The notes under the pieces: model-generated | Databases searched by the model: none | Told to the model about the DNA's origin: nothing | What the model saw: only the letters and a program-made list of their open reading frames with translations | Shown: in pieces, positions 16,055-24,365 of the stretch | Layout: every line of letters begins with the position of its first letter | How positions within the stretch are numbered: the first letter of the stretch is position 1 | Origin: UBA3951 sp050952125 | GTDB taxonomy: Bacteria; Bacillota; Sulfobacillia; Fermentithermobacillales; Fermentithermobacillaceae | Length of the DNA: 64,000 bases | Direction: 5' to 3' | Assembly: GCA_050952125.1 (NCBI GenBank) | Contig: JBMNKK010000003.1 | Span: 806,001 to 870,000 of the forward strand | Made by a program: the position numbers and the translations under genes

Positions 16055-16678
16055 CTAGTCCTTTCCGACGCCAAGGTGGGATCTGTCAATACCGAGCAAG
16101 ATCCGCGCGCTGACGCATACGACGCCAACCGCCGAGCTGATCATGATCCCACGCATACCGGCTAGATTTATGACCTGCATGATCCAGTTCGTGACTTTGG
16201 GAAGTCCCGGGAACATATATTCACCTATGGGTGCCTTGGCAAGCATCAAGAGAACACCGGTGATTAGAAGAGCAGCGGCATGAGCGTTGTGTGCACGGAA
16301 CGCACGGTATGCCGCCGATGCGACGTGGAAAGCCGCCATAGCGTAGAAAGCCGATGCTGCAGGTACGATTACACTGTCAAAAACAAACGAGAAACCGGCG
16401 GAATCGCTGCCGAAGAAAATGCCCGACACCGTCGTGAAAGCCATCGTGACCAGAAGGAGCACGCTGTGGATGGCACCCGGCTTCTTGCCTGCTATAGCTC
16501 GCGTATGATTGATGGATAGGTTAATGGCCGCGAGAGCCAAGGCAAATGCCGCCACAATGATCACCCAGTTCTGCATTTCCTGAGCGGTTGCGGCAATGGC
16601 CGGAATATCAAAGAAGTACTCGACAACCATAAGGAGACCCATTAAGCCTGCCAGCAGAATTGGTATCTCGCGCTTCAA
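16055..16678 (-). CDS. Membrane-cluster protein C (polytopic, unknown)
   Basis: A 207-aa membrane protein with about five hydrophobic segments. The TTG at 16678 gives the start MKREIPILLAG, which matches MKKEIPVAI of the paralogue at 55709-56350 and lies ten bases after GGGAG. The upstream GTG at 16690 has no room for a binding site. Shared motifs are LIVAAW / IIVAAF, ALAAINLSINHTR / MVGSINLTQIHGR, ASAAYRAFRAHNAHAAALL / GSAAYRSFRVRSVEASILL and the end AGMRGI. The SAAYRxFR block is basic and probably cytoplasmic. Function unknown. Confidence 0.8.
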   Translation of the reverse strand: MKREIPILLAGLMGLLMVVEYFFDIPAIAATAQEMQNWVIIVAAFALALAAINLSINHTRAIAGKKPGAIHSVLLLVTMAFTTVSGIFFGSDSAGFSFVFDSVIVPAASAFYAMAAFHVASAAYRAFRAHNAHAAALLITGVLLMLAKAPIGEYMFPGLPKVTNWIMQVINLAGMRGIMISSAVGVVCVSARILLGIDRSHLGVGKD

Positions 16679-16705
16679 CTCTTCTCTCACTCCCTTCCGC
16701 TTCGA

Positions 16706-17479
16706 TCACTGTGTGAGTATTCGGGCCACCAGATCGTTGCCTGCGGTTCTGATGATGACTCCAATCAGCAGTACGGCAAGAGCGAAGGCCTTAACGTAGT
16801 CCTGACCTTGGATGCTGCCCAGCCTGGCAGTATCTCCGGAGATGTAGGCTCCCGCCGCCAGGAGTTCCTCGCCGATCAGCGTGTAGTCACAAGCTGCAGC
16901 GAAGAACGGAAGCTGGTAGGTACTGGTCGTACCTGCAATGCCGATGGCATTGACCGCGACGGCGGCTTCAGCGAAGTCGACGGCCTCGGAAGCGAACTGG
17001 CCAACGAAAATCGCCGTGGCAACCTTTTCCCTCTGAATCATGCCGAGGCACGCCGCAGCGTAGGCGTACTGCTCAGGCGAGGTGAAACGCACCATATCCG
17101 GGTCATATGCTTCGGGCTTTCCTTCTGCGAGATAGGCCTGCTGAACCGTCTGTTCAACCAAAGGGTAGACGTTGGGGTACGACACCGCTACGACGATGCG
17201 GGTATCATACTTCGCGGTTAGCCGTGCGACGTGAGCTATGATGTCAATCGCAGCAAACGTGGCGCCGGCACTGCCGCTCGTGATATCCGCCCAGCCCGGA
17301 GTACAGAACACGGCCTTACCCATCTCCGTGGCGCGGCCAACTGCTTCCGTGATGGCCTCCAAGCCCGCGATCTTCCTTACCTTGGGAAGCTTGTTCTTGG
17401 ACTTTGAAATCGCGAACAGCATGGTCGCAACCGTGATGATAAGGAACACAAGTCCTGACACTCGACCTTGTATCAACAC
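16706..17479 (-). CDS. Membrane-cluster protein D (DUF6754-like)
   Basis: First gene of the cluster. The GTG at 17479 follows AGGAGGT by nine bases and yields 257 aa, exactly the length of the paralogue at 56403-57176. The ORF could be read from ATG 17539, but no binding site supports that. One N-terminal helix (about 9-27) is followed by a soluble domain and a C-terminal helix. Diagnostic blocks are KIAGLEAITEAVGRATEMGK and FAAACDYTLIGEELLAAGAY, both near-identical in the paralogue. I believe this is the family called DUF6754, whose function is not known. It starts the operon D-C-B-A and lies downstream of a MATE gene on the same strand. Confidence 0.82.
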   Translation of the reverse strand: MLIQGRVSGLVFLIITVATMLFAISKSKNKLPKVRKIAGLEAITEAVGRATEMGKAVFCTPGWADITSGSAGATFAAIDIIAHVARLTAKYDTRIVVAVSYPNVYPLVEQTVQQAYLAEGKPEAYDPDMVRFTSPEQYAYAAACLGMIQREKVATAIFVGQFASEAVDFAEAAVAVNAIGIAGTTSTYQLPFFAAACDYTLIGEELLAAGAYISGDTARLGSIQGQDYVKAFALAVLLIGVIIRTAGNDLVARILTQ

Positions 17480-17577
17480 TCTCTTTGCACCTCCTATAGA
17501 CTCTGATTCCTGCGGCTCACGGAGGTGAAATTTCGGCATTGTTGATCGGTGTTCCTGCTACACCTGCAAAACAATAC

Positions 17578-17606
17578 AGAATTCATGGACTTACAATCAT
17601 TGTCAA
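17578..17606 (-). promoter_or_regulatory. Possible promoter of the D-C-B-A cluster
   Basis: On the minus strand TTGACA (17606-17601) is a perfect -35 box, followed after 17 bp by AATTCT (17583-17578), a poor -10 box. It lies about 100 bp ahead of the chosen start of gene D. The rest of 17540-17712 holds nothing else that I recognise. Confidence 0.35.
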
Positions 17607-17712
17607 CCGTCCTGGGACTGCGATGTGGCGTCAGATAGGGGAACTGACGATGAGTAGGGGTGCATAGAAATTCGGTCGATTGGGAGGAAGGGAATCCTGA
17701 TCTCGAGCGATC

Positions 17713-19107
17713 CTAGGAACAGGCTGTTCGCGTGCCGTTCTCAACTGCAGACTTCCACCTGCCGCTGAGATACCGCAAGCCCACAATGACCAGGCGCGCG
17801 AACTGGTCGATGTTTATGGCCCACCATATGCCATGCAAGCCGAAGCCCAGACGTTGGCTGAGAAGGAAGGACAACGGGATCCGGCAGCCCCAGATCCCCA
17901 CCGCGGCAGATATCATCGGAGTTACGGTATCGCCGGCTCCTCTGAGCGCGCCGCTCAGTGTGCCCGAGATCTGCTGCGGGATCTGAGACAGACCCATGAT
18001 GAGAAGGTACTGAGCGCCTAAGGCGATCACGCTCTGATCCGTCGTCAGTATGCTCATCAGGAGCCGCGGCCCGAACACGAGTATAGCCGTGGTAAGAGAC
18101 GTCAACGCGATGCCCCACCTTATCGTTTGCCGTACATAACGCTCGGCCAATTGCGGGTTCCTCGCGCCCAGAGACCTCCCGACAAGCGCCGTGGCCGCGA
18201 TACTGAATCCGCCGGTCGGCATATAGGAAATGCCTTCAGCCTGCAACCCAAGTTGGTAGGCTGCTCCCGCGACGGTCCCGAAGCTGTTGACCAACCGGAA
18301 TATGATGATGCTGGCGAGCTGCCAGAAAAGCATCTCGGTTGAGGAAGGTATACCTATGGCGAGCAGCTTCCGGATGAGGGGTAAGTCCAGCGAAATCCGG
18401 TCGCGGAGCCTTATCCCAACACCTGACCGAGCACTGTAGAGGTACCAGCCGGCGATCGCGGCGCCCGCGGATTGCCCTATGATTGTCGCCGTCGCCGGGC
18501 CGCGAAAACCCAGAGCCGGCAGGCCGAAAAGCCCCGATATCAATACTGCGCTCAGTGCTACGTTTACCACATTGATGACGAACGCGATCTGCATTGGCGT
18601 ACGCGTATTGCCCGTGCCTCGCAGGATAGCGCTTATCACCAGGAAGATCGCTTGAAATGGCATGCTGAAGGCAAGTATCCGGAGATAGGTCACGCCGATT
18701 GGCAGTGCCTCGGGCGTAATCTTGAATGCCAGAAGCAGCGATGGAGCGAGGACATAGGCGGTCCCCGCGACGACCCCCATCAAAGCAAGCGCCAGCAAGA
18801 GCGCTTGCTGGGCAGTTCGGCGCATCTGGGATGAGTCACCTGCACCCAAAGCCCGCGCTATTAGGACTGTGGTACCCGTACCGATGGCGCTGAAGATGAT
18901 CCACACGAACATGCCGACGCGGCCCGATAGTCCTACGGCCAGGATCGTCGCGGCACCCAACCGCCCGACCATGGCAGTATTGACAAAACCGATAAGCAGC
19001 TGCAGCACGTTTTCGGTAGCCACAGGCCAAACCATGCCGAAAATGGTCTGCTTGATCTCTCTCTGCGTAGGTTCTGCCGCTTGTGACACGCCCGTGGGCA
19101 AAGACAT
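17713..19107 (-). CDS. MATE family efflux transporter
   Basis: A 464-aa multidrug and toxin extrusion protein with twelve hydrophobic segments in two pseudo-symmetric halves. Family marks are the early PVATENVLQLLIGFVNTAMV segment, LARALGAGD and its second-half counterpart LVGRSLGARNP, and RGTGNTRTPM / RGAGDTVTPM. Members use a sodium or proton gradient to expel cationic drugs or metabolites. ATG 19107 follows GGGGGGG. The ORF could start 11 codons earlier, but that part is hydrophilic and without a binding site. It lies just upstream of the D-C-B-A cluster on the same strand, with 233 bp between. Confidence 0.92.
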   Translation of the reverse strand: MSLPTGVSQAAEPTQREIKQTIFGMVWPVATENVLQLLIGFVNTAMVGRLGAATILAVGLSGRVGMFVWIIFSAIGTGTTVLIARALGAGDSSQMRRTAQQALLLALALMGVVAGTAYVLAPSLLLAFKITPEALPIGVTYLRILAFSMPFQAIFLVISAILRGTGNTRTPMQIAFVINVVNVALSAVLISGLFGLPALGFRGPATATIIGQSAGAAIAGWYLYSARSGVGIRLRDRISLDLPLIRKLLAIGIPSSTEMLFWQLASIIIFRLVNSFGTVAGAAYQLGLQAEGISYMPTGGFSIAATALVGRSLGARNPQLAERYVRQTIRWGIALTSLTTAILVFGPRLLMSILTTDQSVIALGAQYLLIMGLSQIPQQISGTLSGALRGAGDTVTPMISAAVGIWGCRIPLSFLLSQRLGFGLHGIWWAINIDQFARLVIVGLRYLSGRWKSAVENGTRTACS

Positions 19108-19280
19108 GGACAGGCCCCCCCTTATCGAGTGCCTCTCCAAGTATGAGCCAAGTTTGCAGCATAATACAAGAGCGGTAAGATTATTGTTGACAAACTGAAA
19201 AGGAGGTAAGTGATTTCAGAAGGAACAAAGAAAACTACCTAAAGCAGATCTACAAAACGAACCCCGAAACAAACGCCTTT

Positions 19281-19787
19281 GTGATAGAGGTTTCGCTGAC
19301 AGATTACAGTGATATCTTCAACGGATGGGACCCATCACCCGTAAGGAGGCGGGACCTCGACCCTGATCTCGTGGAGTTCATGGAACACTGCGCTGCCGAC
19401 ATCCCCTTGAATTACCCGCTGGAGCTCCAATTCTACGTGCCCAAGGAAGTGCGGGATGAAGAGAAGGAGGAGAGGACACGCGAGAGTATTAGGAACAACT
19501 TCAGCTTCACGATCCATTTCATCAGGAAGCAATTGGGCGAAGTGCGGCGGAAAACCTTTACTGACGTGATAGCCGCGTTTGCCTTCCTGTCCGTAGGCTA
19601 CATCTCAAGGCAACACACGAGCCCCAGCTTGCTTACTACAATCCTCCTTGAGGGTTTATCTATCGGTGGCTGGGTATTCTTGTGGGAAGCCTTCTCCATG
19701 TTCTTCTTCACGGGCCAGGAAATCTCGAATCAGCTCAAGCGGTACATGCGGTTCCAGGTCACCGAGATAACTTTCAGGTACAGGTAA
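19281..19787 (+). CDS. Conserved protein with C-terminal membrane helices; N-terminus probably longer
   Basis: From GTG 19281 the protein has 168 aa: a charged N-terminal part (SLTDYSDIFNGWDPSP, RRRDLDPDLVEFMEHC) and two C-terminal hydrophobic segments. The same frame stays open and looks coding for 23 more codons upstream (DFRRNKENYLKQIYKTNPET), back to a strong AAGGAGG at 19200-19206. No ATG, GTG or TTG lies in frame there. A GTG at 19210 sits at ideal spacing but is one frame off. A missing base after that GTG would restore a protein starting M-DFRRNKENYL. I recall similar short proteins in Bacillota, without known function. Confidence 0.65.
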   Translation: MIEVSLTDYSDIFNGWDPSPVRRRDLDPDLVEFMEHCAADIPLNYPLELQFYVPKEVRDEEKEERTRESIRNNFSFTIHFIRKQLGEVRRKTFTDVIAAFAFLSVGYISRQHTSPSLLTTILLEGLSIGGWVFLWEAFSMFFFTGQEISNQLKRYMRFQVTEITFRYR

Positions 19788-19871
19788 CGCAACATCCAAC
19801 ACCTGCTCGCGGAACGAACCTCCGGGTCGCGCGTCTTAATGTGCAGACACCAGTTTTCGGAGGCGAACGGT

Positions 19872-20780
19872 TTGAGACGGTTTCTTATCTCGGCTTTTCT
19901 AGTTCTATTCAGCATGTCGCTCATTGGGTGCACCAACTCGTTGAACCTGGCGACACCGCCGCAGGAGGGTGAGAGCGACGAAACAGCAATAAGGAACGTA
20001 GTGGATCGGTTCGGGGCCAAGCTCCAGATGGTCTCGCTGCTGGCACCGGAAGATGTCCTGAACGAAAGCATAAGAGAGCATTACAGCGATCTGGCGTCTC
20101 CCGCCCTTCTCCGGGATTGGTCAGCCAATCCAACGGAGGCGCCCGGGCGCCTGACCTCGAGTCCCTGGCCTGACCGGATAGAGATATCGGCGCTCAAAGA
20201 AGTGGCAGACGGCGAGTATGAAGTTCAAGGCAGTATCGTAGAAGTCACAAGCGCGGATAACGAGGAAAGCGGATTCGCCGCAAAGCGACCGGTGACAATC
20301 ACGCTTAAGAAGATCGAGGGACACTGGCTCATTGACAAGGTAACCCTAGGAAGATACGAAGAGGCAGGCCAAGTAGTCTACGTGAACAGCGAGTACGGCT
20401 TCACGTTTTCACTCCCGTATTCGTGGAGTGGGTACTCCATCGTGAACGAAAAGTGGGAAGGCTACACGCTTGACAGCGAGGCGAATGCCGAAGAACCGTC
20501 TCACGACGGCGCTCTTATCGTGATAAGGCACCCTGACTGGGCAGAAGAAACTCCGAGGCAGGATATCCCTATCATGGTCTTCACTCTGGATGAGTGGGAA
20601 TCTCTCCAGGAAGGCGAGTTCCACATCGGTGCCGCTCCAATGAACCCGTCAGAACTCGGCAGAAGCTCCGAGTATGTCTTCGCGCTTCCTGCACGGTACA
20701 ACTATTCGTTCCCGGAAGGCTATGAGGAAGTTGAAGATATCCTCGAGGGCAAGCCTCTTCAGATTGATGAGACCTTCTAG
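19872..20780 (+). CDS. Lipoprotein, conserved in Bacillota, unknown role
   Basis: The TTG at 19872 follows GGAGG and opens a lipoprotein signal MRRFLISAFLVLFSMSLIGC. The 302-aa product has an NTF2-like middle part (TAIRNVVDRFG and a GHWLIDKV strand pair) and a C-terminal domain with YGFTFSLPYSWSGYSIV, DIPIMVFTLDEWESLQ and PARYNYSFPEGYEEVEDIL. These blocks are typical of a widespread Bacillota lipoprotein family without known function. It should sit on the outer membrane face. A clear terminator follows. The in-frame start at 19839 would add 11 polar residues ahead of the signal. Confidence 0.8.
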   Translation: MRRFLISAFLVLFSMSLIGCTNSLNLATPPQEGESDETAIRNVVDRFGAKLQMVSLLAPEDVLNESIREHYSDLASPALLRDWSANPTEAPGRLTSSPWPDRIEISALKEVADGEYEVQGSIVEVTSADNEESGFAAKRPVTITLKKIEGHWLIDKVTLGRYEEAGQVVYVNSEYGFTFSLPYSWSGYSIVNEKWEGYTLDSEANAEEPSHDGALIVIRHPDWAEETPRQDIPIMVFTLDEWESLQEGEFHIGAAPMNPSELGRSSEYVFALPARYNYSFPEGYEEVEDILEGKPLQIDETF

Positions 20781-20813
20781 ATCCAACCGGTTACGCAACT
20801 CTGCTCGGAGCAA

Positions 20814-20840
20814 GAGAGGCACGCATGATGCGTGCCTCTT
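20814..20840 (+). terminator. Terminator after the lipoprotein gene
   Basis: GAGGCACGC (20816-20824) pairs with GCGTGCCTC (20830-20838) around the loop ATGAT. The stem extends by one or two pairs into the flanking AGA and TTG. Only a short T run follows. Position 35 bp after the stop supports a terminator. Confidence 0.65.
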
Positions 20841-20894
20841 GAATCTTACCGCTACAATTGGTGTTCGTGATCGCCGTCGCCGTCGCATGTCTCG

Positions 20895-21847
20895 ACTGTC
20901 GCCCGCGGCAACCTGCTCACATGCTGCCGGCATCTCCTCACTCGCCGCCGCGCTTTCCTGGGATACAACAGCGGCATTGTCAATCATTTCTTGAACCCCT
21001 CTGGTGCTGGCTGCCATCTCTTCTGTGGCAGCAGAGTTCTGCTCCGTGACCTCCACAATTGCGGAAAGAGCGTTGTCCAGCTTCTCACTGGACTGCTTGA
21101 GGCTAAGCGTCGCTTTTTCCAGATCCTCGACCACAACCCGGGTCTCCGAAGCCCCACCCATGATCGCGTCCAATGACACGCCTGCTCGATGCGCTATCGA
21201 GCTTCCGGCTTCCACCTCACGAACGCTGGTCTGAATGGCCTTCACGGTCTCGTCGACTGCGCGGCCCACTCGCGCTATCAGGTCGGAAATCGACTTGGTC
21301 TCTGCAAGCGACCTTTCAGCAAGTTTCCTCACTTCATCGGCCACCACCGCGAAACCGCGGCCGTATTCGCCCGCTCTTGCCGCTGTAGCGCTCTGCTGCT
21401 TGCCTCCCTCGCTGACTTGCATAGCGGTTTTTGATATCTGATCCGCCGCCATCGCGGTCTCCTCGGTGATCGGTCCCGATATGCCCCGTGAGGTCACAAC
21501 AGATAGAACTGCGCCGAGCAACAGGTTCCGACGGTTGCTGCTATGGTGACAGTCTGAGCGTAGGACGCCGCTCCTTCTGTCTCGGCATCGCGGGCAACGA
21601 TATGTGCTTCCATTTCTTCAGCCCATATTGACACGGCCGAATGAAAAGAACCGATCGCAGTCTCGGTGCTGGTGATCATTGACTGAAGCTGAGCTTTCGA
21701 GCCTGCTTCGTATGCGGCTATGAGAGTGTCACCCGACTCCAAGAGAGCCTGGTATAGAGTGAGGATGTGCCACCAGGAATCTCTTGCATCAGCCAGTTCT
21801 TCATCGGTCGACGCCACTTCCTCTGCCAGTCGAGTGACACTCGCCAC
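20895..21847 (-). pseudogene. Decayed methyl-accepting chemotaxis protein
   Basis: Two frames together spell pieces of a chemoreceptor. Frame one (21847 to about 21530) is a helical sensor domain. Frame two (21521 onward) carries the second membrane helix and HAMP beginning (LLGAVLSVVTSRGISGP) and cytoplasmic pieces including AGEYGRGFAVVADEVRKLAE and EVTEQNSAATEEMAA. A frameshift separates them near 21525. Most of HAMP and one arm of the signalling hairpin are missing between SRGISGP and ITEETAMAADQ, and again before AARAGEYG. The first membrane helix is absent and the end runs into an Arg-rich tail. It cannot make a working receptor. No che genes are nearby. Confidence 0.85.
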
Positions 21848-21869
21848 ACTCTCCTTCGAAAGGAGAGTG
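21847..21869. repeat. 10-bp inverted repeat at the 5' end of the MCP remnant
   Basis: CACTCTCCTT (21847-21856) and AAGGAGAGTG (21860-21869) are perfect inverted copies around the triplet CGA. The repeat covers the GGAGAG and GTG that would start the remnant on the minus strand. It may mark the break point that removed the first membrane helix. Confidence 0.5.
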
Positions 21870-21927
21870 CAGGTTGAAAAGGCAGAGCCGGGGAAAACGC
21901 CGCGATTTTACGCAAATTTAAGCCAGC

Positions 21928-23607
21928 CTAGACCTTCCTTTTAACATCATCCGCCACTTCAAGGGATCCGGGAAAAACGTAGGCGAACTCGCCACCTATC
22001 ACGGTCGCAACAACTCTGGTTTTGAGCAGGTCGTCTGCAGGGCCGTCAAGGATATCTCGGTCAAGCACTGCAATATCCGCCCAACGTCCGGGCTCTAGAA
22101 GGCCGCATTCGCCATCGCGGTAAGCCAGATAAGATCCTCCTTCGGTGAAGGCTCGGACCGCTTCTCGTGTGGTAAGAGCCTCTTCCCTGCCGAAGTCGAG
22201 CCCCGCTATCGTCTTTCTCACCACTGCTCCGTACAAGGTGACAAATGGATCGTACGGCCCCGATGAGACGTCCGTATTGATGGCGATCCGTATCCCCCGT
22301 TCCTGGTAGCTCTTGGCCGGCTTGAACTGAGCCAACAAGCTTTCATCAATGTTGTCCGGATATATGTCTCCCTCGACGTAGATAAATCCCGGCTGCAGCG
22401 AAACCGCGATATCGTTATCCGCCATGGTACGGAATGCGTATTCGGTGGGGTAATACGCGTGAACAATGTGGTGCCTCTGGTGAGGGAGCGCCTTCCTCTT
22501 TGACAGCGCGTCGACCACGTGCGCAAGCGCGATGTCCTGTGCCAGATCGCCGCAGCAGTGAATGCCGGTTCCCCAACCGGCCAGGTGAGCCTCTGTAACG
22601 TAACTGCCGAGTTTGTTGAGGTCCAGCCTCACTGGCACGGTGGCCCTTGAGCCGTCCCTATAAGGCCCGTGCATGAGCGCCGTTTTGGAGCCGAGACCCC
22701 CGTCAATTGCCATCTTGAGGTTGCCCAGCCGGAACCACTCGTCGCCCAGGCCCGGCTGCATTCCGGCCTCAAGAGCAGGATTGACGACATAATCACCGGA
22801 GATGATGGATATCCCGTGCCAGGCAGGCATGGCACTCACCCGCAAAGGCAGCGCCTTCTTGGCCCATAGGCTGGTGTACGCTCTCATCGTATCCCCGGTC
22901 ACGCCCGGGTCAAGCACTGAAGTAATGCCGTGTTTGATTAGTTCTCTCAAGGCCAATACTATGCGCCGTTCGGTCTCTTCCTGACCGGATAGGTTCCGGC
23001 TAGGGATCCTATGTGCCCCCATAGCCCTTCGCACCAAACCCTGAGCTGCTTCGCGAAGTATGCCCGTGGGTTCGCCCGAGGGGTCAAGATCGACTCTACC
23101 GGTTTGGGGAACGAAGTTGTGGCCGATCCCCGCCGCTTCCAGCGCCTTGGAGTTGACCGCCGCCATGCCGAACAACCGGGAAAGGTAAACGGGGTTTTCC
23201 GGCGCGGCATCATCCAAATCCCATCGGGTGGGAAGCCTTCGCTCGGAGAACTGCGATTCAATCCATCCGGCGCCGATAATCCATTCACCCGGTTCTGATT
23301 CGGCAGCCTTAGCCGCTAGAGCTGCTTTGAGTTCATCGATGCTCTTAAGCCCAAAGCAGTTGACTCCCTCAAGAAGAGTCGCGGCAGAAAGCACGTGGTT
23401 GTGCGAATCGACGAAGCCTGGAATCGCGGTACGCCCTCCCAGTTCAACCACGGGAATGTCAGCGTTGCCACCGAGCATTTCGAGTACTTGGGATGTAGAG
23501 CCGACCTCCATGATCTTGCCGTCCTCAATAATCAGGGCTTCTACTTCCGGGCTGCCGTGGACACCGGTGAATATCTTCCCGTGAGTAAGTGCCAACCGTC
23601 TCTTCAT
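21928..23607 (-). CDS. Amidohydrolase family protein (YtcJ-like, Amidohydro_3)
   Basis: A 559-aa metal-dependent hydrolase. It has the beta-sandwich start (LALTHGKIFTG, IEDGKIMEVGS), the HxH metal motif in GFVDSHNHVL, and later IHCCGDLAQD, HHIVHAYYP and INTDVSSGPYDPF. This is the cyclic-imidase/exoenzyme-like YtcJ branch and not NagA. ATG 23607 follows AGGAGGT. Its start overlaps the stop of nanE, so it is the third gene of the kinase-nanE-amidohydrolase operon. By context it may deacylate an amino sugar, a step for which no NagA is visible here. That is inference only. Confidence 0.85.
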   Translation of the reverse strand: MKRRLALTHGKIFTGVHGSPEVEALIIEDGKIMEVGSTSQVLEMLGGNADIPVVELGGRTAIPGFVDSHNHVLSAATLLEGVNCFGLKSIDELKAALAAKAAESEPGEWIIGAGWIESQFSERRLPTRWDLDDAAPENPVYLSRLFGMAAVNSKALEAAGIGHNFVPQTGRVDLDPSGEPTGILREAAQGLVRRAMGAHRIPSRNLSGQEETERRIVLALRELIKHGITSVLDPGVTGDTMRAYTSLWAKKALPLRVSAMPAWHGISIISGDYVVNPALEAGMQPGLGDEWFRLGNLKMAIDGGLGSKTALMHGPYRDGSRATVPVRLDLNKLGSYVTEAHLAGWGTGIHCCGDLAQDIALAHVVDALSKRKALPHQRHHIVHAYYPTEYAFRTMADNDIAVSLQPGFIYVEGDIYPDNIDESLLAQFKPAKSYQERGIRIAINTDVSSGPYDPFVTLYGAVVRKTIAGLDFGREEALTTREAVRAFTEGGSYLAYRDGECGLLEPGRWADIAVLDRDILDGPADDLLKTRVVATVIGGEFAYVFPGSLEVADDVKRKV

Positions 23608-24365
23608 TTTGAAACCTCCTTTCGGGATGTTGCAGCTACGAACCGCTTTACAATCGTGTGCGGCATGGTGATGGCTCTGCCGACTACCACTGCCCACGCC
23701 CCAAGCGCCAGTGCCCTTGAGACTTCTTCCGGCACCGTGATGCGCCCTTCGGCGATCACGGGCACAGATATCCTGGCGGCAAGCGCCCCGACAAGGCCGA
23801 AGTCAGGTTCGTCAAGGGCAGGTGAATACGGTGTGTAGCCGGAGAGTGTTGTGGCCACGCAGTCAAAGCCTAAGTCCTCTGCTCTTAAGCCTTCATCAAG
23901 CACCGAAACGTCGGCCATGGCCGGCAAGCCCAGTTCGTCGTGGATGTAGGTGACGAGTTCAGACAGGGTCCAAGAACGCCCGCTTGAATCAGGCGGTCGC
24001 CTTCCGCTCGTTCCATCAACGGCAATCATGGCGCTCCCGGCCCTGGCGAGGCCGGCGGCATCCTCACCGGACGGCGTTATGTAGACCGGATAGCCGTTGA
24101 CCCGCCTCTTCGCAATCCCGATCACTGGCAGGTCCACTGCGCGAACGATCGCCGCGACATCCTCCTCCCCGTTTGCCCTAATCCCACAGGCTCCGCCAAG
24201 TTGAGCTGCCTTCGCCATCTCCGCCATGAAATCCGAACCGTACAGAGGCTCGCCTACTCGAGCCTGGCACGATACTATGAGCCCGCCTCTTATGGACTCG
24301 AAGAAGCCTTCTGTTCCGCTCAGCCGCGGATTCCGAGCTCCGTGTGCTTCGTTCTCAGGTGTCAC
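23604..24365 (-). CDS. nanE: N-acetylmannosamine-6-phosphate 2-epimerase
   Basis: A 253-aa TIM-barrel protein of the NanE family, which converts ManNAc-6-P to GlcNAc-6-P. Seen are the start GGLIVSCQARVGEPLY, IAKRRVNGYPVYITP (catalytic Lys region), ADVSVLDEGLRAEDLGFD, TTLSGYTPYS and VPVIAEGRI. GTG 24365 is chosen: AAGGAG lies before it and it overlaps the kinase stop as GTGA. The usual ManNAc kinase NanK is not seen. The upstream BadF-type kinase may serve instead. Middle gene of the amino-sugar operon. Confidence 0.9.
   Translation of the reverse strand: MTPENEAHGARNPRLSGTEGFFESIRGGLIVSCQARVGEPLYGSDFMAEMAKAAQLGGACGIRANGEEDVAAIVRAVDLPVIGIAKRRVNGYPVYITPSGEDAAGLARAGSAMIAVDGTSGRRPPDSSGRSWTLSELVTYIHDELGLPAMADVSVLDEGLRAEDLGFDCVATTLSGYTPYSPALDEPDFGLVGALAARISVPVIAEGRITVPEEVSRALALGAWAVVVGRAITMPHTIVKRFVAATSRKEVSK

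Noticed and set aside
21235..21441. Plus-strand frames over the chemoreceptor remnant
   Set aside because: They are antisense to the conserved chemoreceptor signalling sequence, which is the better explanation.
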